Notes under the pieces: model-generated
Databases searched by the model: none
Told to the model about the DNA's origin: nothing
What the model saw: only the letters and a program-made list of their open reading frames with translations
Origin: an uncultured bacterium
GTDB lineage: Bacteria; Bacteroidota; Bacteroidia; Bacteroidales; JACABE01
Reading direction: 5' to 3'
Assembly: GCA_903911455.1 (NCBI GenBank)
Contig: CAIWDQ010000567.1
Location: forward strand, 1-14,105
DNA length: 14,105 nucleotides
In this document: positions 1 through 7,002 of the stretch, in pieces
Numbering within the stretch: position 1 is the first letter of the stretch
How the letters are laid out: every line of letters begins with the position of its first letter
Made by a program: the position numbers and the translations under genes

Positions 1-2
1 AA

Positions 3-371
3 TTAGGAGCAGGAAGTGAAAGCGAATTAAGTTATAAGATGTTAAAAGCAATGGATGCCTGTAATGCTTGTAGATTAGCTTTATCAGATGGAATAGTAAT
101 AGGAGCAGGAAAGAGTATGCTAATAAAAAGTGGTAATAAAATAATAGATAATGCTTTATCAGCACCTTATAAGCAATTAGTATTAAATAATGAAGAGGAA
201 TTAAATACAGAAGGTGTTTGGGATAGTACCTTAGTGATTAAGAATGCCATTAAAAATGCAATATCTTTAGCAGGTATTATATTAACAACTCAAGGAGATA
301 TAAGACTACCAGAAAGAAGTTTCGAAGATAAACAATTAGATATATTACAAAGTAAAAGAACACAATTTTAA
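3..371 (+). CDS. groEL: Phage-encoded GroEL-like chaperonin, C-terminal part (5' end outside window)
   Basis: The reading frame is open to the left edge, so only the C-terminal ~122 residues are present. They match the end of the GroEL equatorial domain in order. A segment starting LGAGSESEL corresponds to the VGAATEVEM region of GroEL. MDAC carries an Asp at the place of the ATP-hydrolysing Asp398 of E. coli. IVIGAG stands for the VVAGGG nucleotide loop, ALSAPYKQLVLNNEEE for AMEAPLRQIVLNCGEE, and GVWDSTLVIKNAIKNAISLAG for the segment containing Asp495. ILTTQGDIRLPE matches the last conserved motif. Two loops are much shorter than in bacterial GroEL, including loss of the segment with the NAA adenine-contact motif, and the C-terminal GGM tail is replaced by a charged tail. 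Chaperonins fold proteins in an ATP-driven ring; phage versions are known. It lies 3 nt upstream of the zinc-ribbon gene and ahead of the terminase genes, suggesting a role in folding virion proteins (inference). Family recognition is strong; activity is unproven. Confidence 0.85.
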   Translation, partial: LGAGSESELSYKMLKAMDACNACRLALSDGIVIGAGKSMLIKSGNKIIDNALSAPYKQLVLNNEEELNTEGVWDSTLVIKNAIKNAISLAGIILTTQGDIRLPERSFEDKQLDILQSKRTQF

Positions 372-373
372 TT

Positions 374-523
374 ATGAAATGTCCATTTTGTAAGAAGAAT
401 AAATGGTTTGTAAGTTATAGACACGTAGAAGTTAAAGAGTTAAATGCAGTAATCAAAAGTAATCTAAAAATGTGTAGGAAGTGCTATAATAAAATTAAGA
501 AGTCAACATTTAAACAATCATGA
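374..523 (+). CDS. Zinc-ribbon miniprotein (49 aa)
   Basis: A 49-residue ORF starts at ATG 374, two bases after the chaperonin stop, and ends at TGA 521-523, which overlaps the next start as ATGA. The protein begins MKCPFCKKNKW and carries a second knuckle CRKC about 28 residues later, so four cysteines (CxxC...CxxC) are placed to bind one zinc ion. The spacer is basic. Such mini zinc ribbons bind nucleic acid or protein partners. The tight coupling to both neighbours supports a real gene, but its specific role is unknown. Confidence 0.7.
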   Translation: MKCPFCKKNKWFVSYRHVEVKELNAVIKSNLKMCRKCYNKIKKSTFKQS

Positions 524-735
524 AATCAAGAAGTATAATGGGAACACCATCAGATAAACCTCTTTCAAAAGAGAGAAAATATCAACAAAAATATGCGAAT
601 AAATCCAAAGAAAAATCTCTTAAGAAAGCTGAGAAGGGAGAAAGCTATTCAAATAAGATTAGCGATAAATATAGAGATGCAGTAAGAAGTCGTGTTAATA
701 GAAAAACACCTCATTTAAAAAGTGGAAGAGGATAA
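520..735 (+). CDS. Lysine-rich miniprotein, unknown function
   Basis: A 71-residue, strongly basic hydrophilic protein with no membrane segment. The start at 520 overlaps the upstream stop (ATGA), implying translational coupling; an internal ATG at 538 is an alternative. The central stretch KEKSLKKAEKGES is closely similar to KEKALKKAEKSTT in the small gene at 2478, so the two look like paralogues on either side of the large terminase. Probable nucleic-acid or capsid-associated role by charge only; no known family recognised. Confidence 0.6.
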   Translation: MKSRSIMGTPSDKPLSKERKYQQKYANKSKEKSLKKAEKGESYSNKISDKYRDAVRSRVNRKTPHLKSGRG

Positions 736-740
736 ATAAA

Positions 741-1091
741 ATGGAAAAAGATATTGTTGGTAACAACCCTAAAACAACGAAATTAGGAGGTATAACTGGA
801 AAAGGATTTATGCCAGGAAAGTCAGGTAATCCTTCTGGAAGACCGAAAGGAACTCTGAAAGATTATGTTAGACAAAAATTAATTGATATGTCGCCAGAAG
901 AGAAAGAAAAGTTCTTAAAAGAGGTTACCAAAAGTGAAATGTGGAAGATGGCAGAAGGAAGCCCTGATGCTAAGACAGATATTACATCTAATGGAGAGTC
1001 ATTAAAAACATTATTAGTAGAGTTTGTAAAATCAAATGGAACTAAACCGAATAACAATACAGATACCACAGGAGTTCCAGAGATTATTTGA
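741..1091 (+). CDS. Probable small terminase subunit (GNPSGRPKG-motif protein)
   Basis: The 116-residue protein carries GFMPGKSGNPSGRPKG at residues 22-37. This is the hallmark of the DUF5681-type proteins that commonly sit directly upstream of phage large terminases. A short helical, charged segment follows (about residues 38-70), with a Thr/Asn-rich C-terminus. Its 3' end overlaps the large terminase start by 56 nt. By position and motif it most likely acts as the DNA-recognition partner in packaging. Direct evidence for small-terminase function is lacking: no clear helix-turn-helix is visible to me, so the assignment is positional plus motif-based. It could alternatively be an accessory protein of the packaging complex. 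Confidence 0.65.
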   Translation: MEKDIVGNNPKTTKLGGITGKGFMPGKSGNPSGRPKGTLKDYVRQKLIDMSPEEKEKFLKEVTKSEMWKMAEGSPDAKTDITSNGESLKTLLVEFVKSNGTKPNNNTDTTGVPEII

Positions 1092-2472
1092 TGACGATTG
1101 GCGTGAGGCTGCAGTGTATGGAGGAAGATATAGTTTAAAGAGTCACACAGTAGCAAGATACTTACTTATAAGGACACGAATGGCTAAGACTAGAGTTGCT
1201 TGTTTCAGAGAGTTTCAAAGTTCTATAGCAGAGAGTTCACATCAATTACTGTCAGATTTAATTAAGCAATATAAGTTGATAGATTTCAAGGTTACAGATA
1301 ATTCAATTATAAATACAATTACAGGTTCAGACTTCCTATTTAAAGGATTATTTAACAATGAGCAGACGATTAAGTCAATTGAAGGAATAGATATAGCATG
1401 GGTTGAAGAAGCCCAGACAGTAAGCAAAGAGAGTTTAGAGGTTCTAACACCAACAATTAGAAAACCAAACTCAAAGATTATATATACATACAACAGATTA
1501 TTAGAGAATGACCCAGTTCATCAAAGATTAGTTATAGAAGGAAGACCAGATACCATTATTATAAATGTTAACTATGATATAGCAGAAAAGTATGGTTGGC
1601 TTCCTGAAGTTATTAAAAAGGAAATTGAAGACGATAGAATAAATAGGTATGTTTTATACAAACAAAAGTGGTTAGGAGAACCTTATATAAGTCCGAATGA
1701 TTTAATACCACTTACAGCATTAATAAAATGCTTATCATCACAACCTAATACACAGAATGGAAGAGTCATTATAGGAGTAGACACAGGACATAATATTCAC
1801 TATACGATGATGAATAAGGAGGGAGTGTTCTATCATGGCTATTGTCAGAGTGTAGAGGAGTCTGGTAGGCCTGGATATGACCCCTATGATGAGATTGAGA
1901 AAAGGTTGATAGAATACCCACGAAGTATGTTAATCGCTGACCAAGGAGGAGATTTAATAGGAATAAGAAAGCTACAAGCGAAGTACAAAGGCAGAGTATT
2001 CTTGTGCTGGTTTAGCAAGGAGACGAAGAACAAGACTTTATTTAGATGGGGAGAAGGAGAAGAGTATGGCAAAGTATTGGCCGATAGAAACAGAGTTGTT
2101 CAAATGATAGTTGATCAAATTAAAGAAGCAAGAATTACATTCAATGGAAACAAAGACGATTGGCAACCATTCTTTGAACACGCATTAAACATATATAGAA
2201 TTAAAGATATTCAAGGAGACTCCGAAGATGACCCTCAGTATGGATGGAGATGGATATGGAAAAGGAAAGGTCCTGACCATTGGTTCTTTAGCTTAGTATA
2301 TGCAATGATAGGCTTTGATAAATTTGCAGAAGACTTAGCACAAGTAGTAGGCAAAGACCCATTTGGAATTAAGACACTTCCATTTGGTTACGAAGAAGGA
2401 CAATTAAATGAAGTAAATATTAAAATAATTAAAAAAGAGCAAATGCTCAGAGGTGAGCAGATTGACTTTTAA
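1036..2472 (+). CDS. terL: Terminase large subunit (ATPase-nuclease DNA packaging motor)
   Basis: The 478-residue length is usual for PBSX/HK97-type large terminases. The ATPase has a Walker A-like loop YGGRYSLKSHT (residues 28-38, catalytic Lys35), and a Walker B GIDIAWVEEA (about 117-126) with the catalytic Glu. A coupling segment IIYTYN (about 148-153) follows. The RNase H-like nuclease domain shows acidic residues at VIIGVDTGH (Asp249), IADQGGD (Asp302) and DHWFFSLVYAM (Asp414). The motor cuts concatemers and pumps DNA through the portal. The start at 1036 is kept because the N-terminal IQIPQEFQRLF directly before the Walker A loop is typical of the family. It overlaps the upstream gene by 56 nt. 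The Walker A loop is unusual: Tyr and Leu replace the usual small residues of GRGSGKS, while Lys and Ser are retained. Confidence 0.95.
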   Translation: MELNRITIQIPQEFQRLFDDDWREAAVYGGRYSLKSHTVARYLLIRTRMAKTRVACFREFQSSIAESSHQLLSDLIKQYKLIDFKVTDNSIINTITGSDFLFKGLFNNEQTIKSIEGIDIAWVEEAQTVSKESLEVLTPTIRKPNSKIIYTYNRLLENDPVHQRLVIEGRPDTIIINVNYDIAEKYGWLPEVIKKEIEDDRINRYVLYKQKWLGEPYISPNDLIPLTALIKCLSSQPNTQNGRVIIGVDTGHNIHYTMMNKEGVFYHGYCQSVEESGRPGYDPYDEIEKRLIEYPRSMLIADQGGDLIGIRKLQAKYKGRVFLCWFSKETKNKTLFRWGEGEEYGKVLADRNRVVQMIVDQIKEARITFNGNKDDWQPFFEHALNIYRIKDIQGDSEDDPQYGWRWIWKRKGPDHWFFSLVYAMIGFDKFAEDLAQVVGKDPFGIKTLPFGYEEGQLNEVNIKIIKKEQMLRGEQIDF

Positions 2473-2477
2473 AAAGT

Positions 2478-2723
2478 ATGAGTGAAATAAAATATAATAA
2501 AAAAGGAAATCCTGAATTGCACGGATGGATGAAAGCATCTAAAAAGAAATTAAAGGAGTTTGTGGATTCGCCCCACAAAGAAAAAGCCTTGAAGAAGGCT
2601 GAAAAAAGTACAACTGATAAATCAGACACTTATAAAAGAAGAATGGGAAGAGATGCACAGTTAGCATTAGGTGCAAGAAGACTTAAAAAAAGCAGATATG
2701 ACGAATTTGGTAGAGAAAAATAA
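2478..2723 (+). CDS. Lysine-rich miniprotein, unknown function
   Basis: An 81-residue, highly basic protein begins 5 nt after the large terminase and ends 12 nt before the portal gene. It contains HKEKALKKAEKSTTDKSD, related to the central part of the small protein at 520-735, and ends in an Arg/Lys-rich segment (GARRLKKSRYDEFGREK). It has no signal peptide or hydrophobic segment. Its position between terminase and portal and its charge suggest a small virion or packaging accessory; this is inference only. Confidence 0.6.
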   Translation: MSEIKYNKKGNPELHGWMKASKKKLKEFVDSPHKEKALKKAEKSTTDKSDTYKRRMGRDAQLALGARRLKKSRYDEFGREK

Positions 2724-2735
2724 AACAAATAAACT

Positions 2736-4568
2736 ATGGCAGACCAAGATTCATTCGCAGCAAATATATTAGGAGTAGGTAATTTAGTTGGTAGTGATAT
2801 CAACAAGAGTTATACTCCTCAAACAGAAGAGGTAGGAGCACCAATTGATGTTCTGACTTTAAAGATGTCTGATGAAGACCTTATAAATCTTGCAAAAGAC
2901 TGGCAACAAAAACACGATGGCTACTATCCTAAAATAGAAGGTAGAGCTAAAATGAATAAAGTCTATTATGCAGGAGCTGAATGGCAAGCTGGACAGACTG
3001 TTAAAAAAGGTATTCCATCAAACTTAATCTTTGAGGCTCAAGAGACTTTTCTTCCAGAAGCATTAGCTAAAAATCCAGAGCCAGTAGTGTGGAGTGATAA
3101 TACAGCAGAAGGAATGGAAGCAAGTAATCAGATTAAGAGTATGCTTCAATATAAAGCTGATACAATGGGCTTAAGAAAGAAGTTAGGTATTTCCTTAAGA
3201 CATTGGTCAATTTATTTTATAGGAATACTCAAGCATGGTTGGGATGAAAAGGCTAAGGATTTTACTTTAATGGTTCGTAATCCTAAGAACTTTGTATGGG
3301 ACCCAGATGCTTATATAGATGAGATAGGAAGATATATCGGTGCTTTTATAGGAGAGAGAGTTACTGTATCTGCAAAGAAGTTAATAGAACTATTCCCTGA
3401 ACAAAAGATATGGATTGCAATGAAAGTAGATGGAAGATTAGGAACAAAAATAACATACACAGAATGGTGGACAGATGAGTATTGCTTTTATACATTTGAA
3501 GATATTGTATTAGACAAACATCGCAATCAATTTTATAACTACGACAAAACAGAAAAGAATACAGAGCAAGAGCAAGCAGATTATGGATTAGAAGCAGAGA
3601 CGGTTACACCTGCAAAGAACCATTTTGCTCAACCAATGATGCCTTATTCTTTCTTTTCAATATTTAGTTTACAAGAGCAACCACACGATATAACAAACTT
3701 AATTGAACAAAGCATTCCTAACCAAGATAGAATAGTAAGAAGAGACTATCAAATAGATAAAAACTTAGGAACAGGTAATAATTCAATTGCTTTATCAGGA
3801 CAATCTTTCACTGTAGAAACTGCTCGTCAAGCAGCACAGGCTTTAGAAGATGGAGACCCAGTGTTAGTACCTGATGGACAAGTTGATAACGCTATTAAAA
3901 GAATACCAGCATCTGCTTTACCTGCTGGATTGCTTCAATCTCAAGAAATAGACAAACAAACTTTAAGAAACATATTTGGAACACAAGGACTAACATCAGA
4001 GAAAGCAAATGCAAACACTACTGCAAGAGGTATTATAAGTAACCAAAACAAAGATAGTAGTAGAATAGGAGGAGGTATTGGAGAGAGTCTTGAACAACTA
4101 TCTGATAATACTTTCAATTGGTGGTTACAGTTGATGTATGTATTCTATGATGAGCCTCATTATTCCGCAATTGTAGGACAAGGAATTGCAGTTCAATATA
4201 CTCAAATAATAAATTCAAATCTTAATAGACAATTTGTAGTATCTGTATCTCCTAATAGCATGACTCCTAAAGATGAAGTGTCTGAAAGAAATGAAGCTGT
4301 TTCTTTATGGAGTGCTAAAGCTATTGACCCTATTAACTTAGCAAAGAAACTCAATATGCCTGACCCTATGGAGTTTGCAAAGGCAGTTGTATTATGGAAT
4401 ATAAATCCTCAACAATACTACCAAACTTACTTTCCAGAAAACCAACAACCAACTCCAGGACAATCTCCTCAAGCAGGTGGAATTCCTAATGAACAGCAAC
4501 CGACAGATACAGGATTAGCAGCACCTGGTCCTGAGAATAATTTATTACAACAAGTACCACTACAATGA
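2736..4568 (+). CDS. Portal protein
   Basis: A 610-residue protein directly downstream of the terminase block. It has the portal architecture: an N-terminal helical wing, then LRHWSIYFIGILKHGWD (about 154-170) leading into FTLMVRNPKNFVWDPDA (about 176-192). This conserved portal core is followed by acidic/aromatic strands. The helical stem/clip region includes a segment starting QEQPHDITNLIEQSIPNQ, where portals typically carry a long helix of the DNA tunnel. The last ~50 residues are a Pro/Gln-rich flexible tail. The dodecameric portal sits at one capsid vertex, docks the terminase and later carries the tail. The ATG follows an A-rich leader (AAACAAATAAACT) with no Shine-Dalgarno sequence. 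Its TGA stop overlaps the next ATG (ATGA at 4565). Confidence 0.9.
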   Translation: MADQDSFAANILGVGNLVGSDINKSYTPQTEEVGAPIDVLTLKMSDEDLINLAKDWQQKHDGYYPKIEGRAKMNKVYYAGAEWQAGQTVKKGIPSNLIFEAQETFLPEALAKNPEPVVWSDNTAEGMEASNQIKSMLQYKADTMGLRKKLGISLRHWSIYFIGILKHGWDEKAKDFTLMVRNPKNFVWDPDAYIDEIGRYIGAFIGERVTVSAKKLIELFPEQKIWIAMKVDGRLGTKITYTEWWTDEYCFYTFEDIVLDKHRNQFYNYDKTEKNTEQEQADYGLEAETVTPAKNHFAQPMMPYSFFSIFSLQEQPHDITNLIEQSIPNQDRIVRRDYQIDKNLGTGNNSIALSGQSFTVETARQAAQALEDGDPVLVPDGQVDNAIKRIPASALPAGLLQSQEIDKQTLRNIFGTQGLTSEKANANTTARGIISNQNKDSSRIGGGIGESLEQLSDNTFNWWLQLMYVFYDEPHYSAIVGQGIAVQYTQIINSNLNRQFVVSVSPNSMTPKDEVSERNEAVSLWSAKAIDPINLAKKLNMPDPMEFAKAVVLWNINPQQYYQTYFPENQQPTPGQSPQAGGIPNEQQPTDTGLAAPGPENNLLQQVPLQ

Positions 4569-4714
4569 GTAAAGAAAAATCATTAATTAAAATGACTAGA
4601 AAGGATGCAATAGCAGAGCACAAGAAACTTACTAAAGTATTAAGAACAGGAAAAGGTCTTAAGAGTGAATACAATAAACAAGAAAAAGAATTAAAAAAGT
4701 ACGAACATGCCTAA
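4565..4714 (+). CDS. Lysine-rich miniprotein downstream of portal (49 aa)
   Basis: The ORF starts at ATG 4565, overlapping the portal stop as ATGA, and encodes 49 residues beginning MSKEKSLIKMTRKDAIAEHK. It is helical and strongly basic. I recall similar short proteins with an LTRKDAI-x-EHKKL pattern beside portal genes of other uncultured phages, so this is probably a conserved accessory gene; no function is established. Its end overlaps the next small gene by 8 nt. Confidence 0.65.
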   Translation: MSKEKSLIKMTRKDAIAEHKKLTKVLRTGKGLKSEYNKQEKELKKYEHA

Positions 4715-4883
4715 GTTTTTAGAAGAGAAATTAAAAAAAGAATATGGAAACAATCCAGGTGTTATTTATGGCACTATGAATAAAATAGGTGCAATGAAAG
4801 GAAACAAAGAAACAGCCAAAGGTCGAGCAATGGAAAAGAAACATGTTAAAGACAAAGCTCTTAGTAGAGCCAAAAATGGATAA
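4707..4883 (+). CDS. Lysine-rich miniprotein (58 aa)
   Basis: The ATG at 4707 lies inside the end of the preceding small gene (8-nt overlap), and the TAA at 4881-4883 overlaps the next start. The 58-residue product begins MPKFLEEKLKKEYGNNPG and has a middle part IYGTMNKIGAMKGNKETAKG followed by a basic tail. The MPKF...LKKEYG...NKIG.MKGNKET pattern recurs in small phage proteins near portal and capsid genes, to my recollection. No signal peptide or membrane helix is seen. Function unknown. Confidence 0.65.
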   Translation: MPKFLEEKLKKEYGNNPGVIYGTMNKIGAMKGNKETAKGRAMEKKHVKDKALSRAKNG

Positions 4884-5058
4884 ACCAATTAAAAAGTCAG
4901 AAGGTAGAAAAGTTGCAGATAGAATAGTCAAAGAGAAGTTCGAAAGAACTGTCAAGAAAGGAGTACCTGCTGCAAACAAAGCATTAAATAAATATAAAGA
5001 AAGAAAAGAAGAAAGAGCAGAAAGAATAGGACACACAAACAATAAGCACGGAATGTAA
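4876..5058 (+). CDS. Lysine-rich miniprotein (60 aa)
   Basis: The frame is open from 4843, but ATG 4876 is preferred. It gives an 8-nt overlap with the stop of the upstream gene, the same architecture as the two preceding junctions, and the resulting N-terminus MDKPIKKSEGRKVADRIVK is more plausible. The 60-residue product is extremely rich in Lys/Arg/Glu and predicted helical, ending NNKHGM. It is the last of three overlapping basic miniproteins between portal and scaffold and is followed by a 109-nt non-coding leader. Function unknown. Confidence 0.6.
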   Translation: MDKPIKKSEGRKVADRIVKEKFERTVKKGVPAANKALNKYKERKEERAERIGHTNNKHGM

Positions 5059-5167
5059 TAAAAATCCCTTGGTTCTCGGTTATCAGGGAAAAAAGATGAA
5101 AACCTGTGTAAATCAATTAACCATATAGGCTTCCTCGATTGTGCCTGAAACAGTCTGTGTAAATATT
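5059..5167 (+). promoter_or_regulatory. Structured leader element, copy 1 (upstream of scaffold gene)
   Basis: A 109-nt gap with no credible ORF precedes the scaffold start. It holds a 5' hairpin TCCCT (5065-5069)/AGGGA (5085-5089), an AAGATG box (5093-5098), ATTAAC (5116-5121), and a hairpin AGGC (5127-5130)/GCCT (5143-5146). The motif CCTGAA (5144-5149) and then TCTGTG (5154-5159) end 8 nt before the ATG. The direct repeat CTGTGTAAAT occurs at 5104-5113 and 5155-5164. The same ordered motifs occur in the 109-nt gap at 8390-8498. Likely a cis-acting RNA or transcription/processing signal; mechanism unknown. Confidence 0.55.
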
Positions 5168-5917
5168 ATGGCGAATGAAACAAGAGTAGATGAGTTCTTA
5201 GGTGATTTAACTAGAGAGGAGTCAGACCCTTTTGATAATAAATCTCCAGATATTCTTCCAACTAATCAAACGGAAGAAATTCAAGAAGAGGAAGAACCAA
5301 AGGTTTTACCTTTTCACAAAGACCCTAAAGTTCAAAAATACATAGAACGAGAAATCGCAAAGCGTATTCCAGAACAAAGGGAACCAGAAGTAGAAGAGAC
5401 AACTACTGATATAGATGAAGTACTTACAAGGATAATTGGAAACGATACTCCTGAAAAGATTTCTGCTATCAAAGACTTTAAAAGAGTCATCTTAGAGAGA
5501 GAAGATAGAGGTGCTGAAAAAGCTCTTAATTATCTTCAATCACAAAGAGAAGCAGAAGACAGAGAAGAACAGGAAGCAGATGACGAACTTGAATCAGGTT
5601 TTGAAGCAATTGAGGATAATCATGGAGTAGATATTACTTCAGATTTACCACAAGCTAGAAAACTAAGAGGAGAGTTTATAAACTTTATTCGTAAAGTTGC
5701 TCCTAAAAACTCTGATGGAGAAGTAATAGAGTTTCCAGACTTCGAACAGACCTTTGAAGTTTTTCAATCAACAAGAGAAACACAAACGAACAATAGAGCA
5801 AAAGAATTAGCAAATCGTTCTACGGAAAGAGGAAGTAATTCATTTGCACCTAATGAGAGTGAAGATAAATCTTGGAGTGCAGTAGACAGAATAATCTCTA
5901 AACTTACTGGAGGATAA
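5168..5917 (+). CDS. Probable capsid scaffold protein
   Basis: The frame is open from GTG 5141, but the ATG at 5168 (MANETRVDEFLG) is preferred. It matches the MA- starts of neighbouring genes and leaves an upstream segment that resembles a conserved leader. The 249-residue product is very acidic and hydrophilic, with Glu/Gln-rich coiled-coil stretches (for example EAEDREEQEADDELESG) and no hydrophobic core. That composition, together with its place immediately before the major capsid gene, is typical of scaffolding proteins, which template procapsid assembly and then leave the head. The basic C-terminal end (DRIISKLTGG) could be the capsid-binding part, as in other scaffolds (inference). No protease motif is visible. 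Confidence 0.75.
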   Translation: MANETRVDEFLGDLTREESDPFDNKSPDILPTNQTEEIQEEEEPKVLPFHKDPKVQKYIEREIAKRIPEQREPEVEETTTDIDEVLTRIIGNDTPEKISAIKDFKRVILEREDRGAEKALNYLQSQREAEDREEQEADDELESGFEAIEDNHGVDITSDLPQARKLRGEFINFIRKVAPKNSDGEVIEFPDFEQTFEVFQSTRETQTNNRAKELANRSTERGSNSFAPNESEDKSWSAVDRIISKLTGG

Positions 5918-5940
5918 TATAATTAATATAAAAAACACAT
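5915..5940 (+). promoter_or_regulatory. A/T-rich translation leader of the major capsid gene
   Basis: Starting at the scaffold stop codon the sequence runs TAATATAATTAA, then TATAAAAAACACAT directly before ATG. The same 12-mer starts at the stop codon before the gene at 7574, and a close variant precedes 7003. There is no Shine-Dalgarno sequence. The leader probably promotes initiation through an unstructured A-rich context, as in Bacteroidota. Confidence 0.5.
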
Positions 5941-6984
5941 ATGGCAGACCCAACAGCACCTAATGTAAATATTCAAACCACAACGAACCAATATTTGGCT
6001 CCAGCGTGGGTTGACCAAGTACTTAGGGATAACTTCTTTTTTGGAGAAGTTTTATCAAGAACAGAAAAATGGGATGGCTCACAAATGCTTTTCCCAATTA
6101 AGTATCAGAAAGGAGTTGCTTCAGTAGCTTTTAATGGCTTCGACCAACTACCAACTTCACAACAACCAGTAACAGTTAACATGACTTTTTATCCTACTTT
6201 TGTAGCTACAAACGTCGCATTAGCTGGTTCTGATTTGTCTATTAACAAAACACCTTCACAAAAATTGAATTTGTTAACTACTATGATGAAATCAAGAGCA
6301 CAAGATGCTGCTGATGACATTGGTAATTACTTTCAAGCAGACGGAAGTGGTTCTGGAGGTAAAGCTCCATCAGGATTGGCAAACATCGTTGATGACGGAA
6401 CAGTAGCTTCAACTTACGGAGGATTGGCAAGAGCCACTTACGCAGGATTGAATGCAACAGTAACAGCATCTGGTGGAACTATTTCTTTGTTAAAGGTAAG
6501 ACAATTAGCAAATGCAATAACAGATGGTAATGTAGAACCAAACTTTGCATTGACAGATTACACAACATGGTCTTACTTTGAAAAATTGTTAATGCCTTTC
6601 CAAAGAAACACATACACAAACTTTAATGACATGAAAGCAGGAACAGGTTATAAAGGTGGTGTAGGATTAGTATGGGATGGTTTAGAAATTCACAGAGATA
6701 AGAAAGTTACTACAGGAACATTCTACTTATTAAACACAGACTTTATCAAGTACTATGGTTTAAACTGGTGGGAAGGTTCTGCTGTATCTTTAACAGATAA
6801 AGCAATCAAAGGTAACATCTATTCTTCAGTAAACCAAGCATCAGCTTCAAAAGCATTTACATGGACAAACTGGATTAGAGCTTATAACATGGGAGCCATC
6901 AATGGTTTCATGATTATGGGAGGACAATTGGTTTGTACTAACCCTTTCAGAAATGCAAAGTTAACAGCAATAACAGGAACTTAA
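5941..6984 (+). CDS. Major capsid protein (HK97-like fold)
   Basis: A 347-residue protein immediately after the scaffold. N-terminal MADPTAPNVNIQTTTNQYLA leads to an N-arm and E-loop region (WDGSQMLFPIKYQ, about 44-56). A helical spine follows at about 105-130, ending DDIGNYFQADGSGSGGKAPSG (about 125-145) and then GLANIVDDGT. This run is characteristic of HK97-type capsid proteins of many siphovirus- and podovirus-like phages. The rest supplies the A-domain and P-domain strands, closing with FMIMGGQLVCTNPFRNAK. It forms the icosahedral shell. The start is preceded by the A-rich leader ending AACACAT. There is no obvious N-terminal delta domain, consistent with a separate scaffold gene. Fold assignment rests on motif recognition and order, not on a search. 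Confidence 0.88.
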   Translation: MADPTAPNVNIQTTTNQYLAPAWVDQVLRDNFFFGEVLSRTEKWDGSQMLFPIKYQKGVASVAFNGFDQLPTSQQPVTVNMTFYPTFVATNVALAGSDLSINKTPSQKLNLLTTMMKSRAQDAADDIGNYFQADGSGSGGKAPSGLANIVDDGTVASTYGGLARATYAGLNATVTASGGTISLLKVRQLANAITDGNVEPNFALTDYTTWSYFEKLLMPFQRNTYTNFNDMKAGTGYKGGVGLVWDGLEIHRDKKVTTGTFYLLNTDFIKYYGLNWWEGSAVSLTDKAIKGNIYSSVNQASASKAFTWTNWIRAYNMGAINGFMIMGGQLVCTNPFRNAKLTAITGT

Positions 6985-7002
6985 TATTAAACACAAAAAA
7001 CT
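6982..7002 (+). promoter_or_regulatory. A/T-rich translation leader of the 7003 gene
   Basis: From the capsid stop codon the sequence is TAATATTAAACACAAAAAAC followed by T and ATG. It is a variant of the leaders before 5941 and 7574, sharing TAATAT and ACACA/AACACA blocks, with no Shine-Dalgarno sequence. Confidence 0.4.

Noticed and set aside
5065..5104. PreQ1-like H-type pseudoknot (TCCCT/AGGGA with GGTT/AACC and an A-rich tail) in leader copy 1
   Set aside because: The loop is too long and the preQ1-binding consensus is missing; the second stem is not matched in the other copy.
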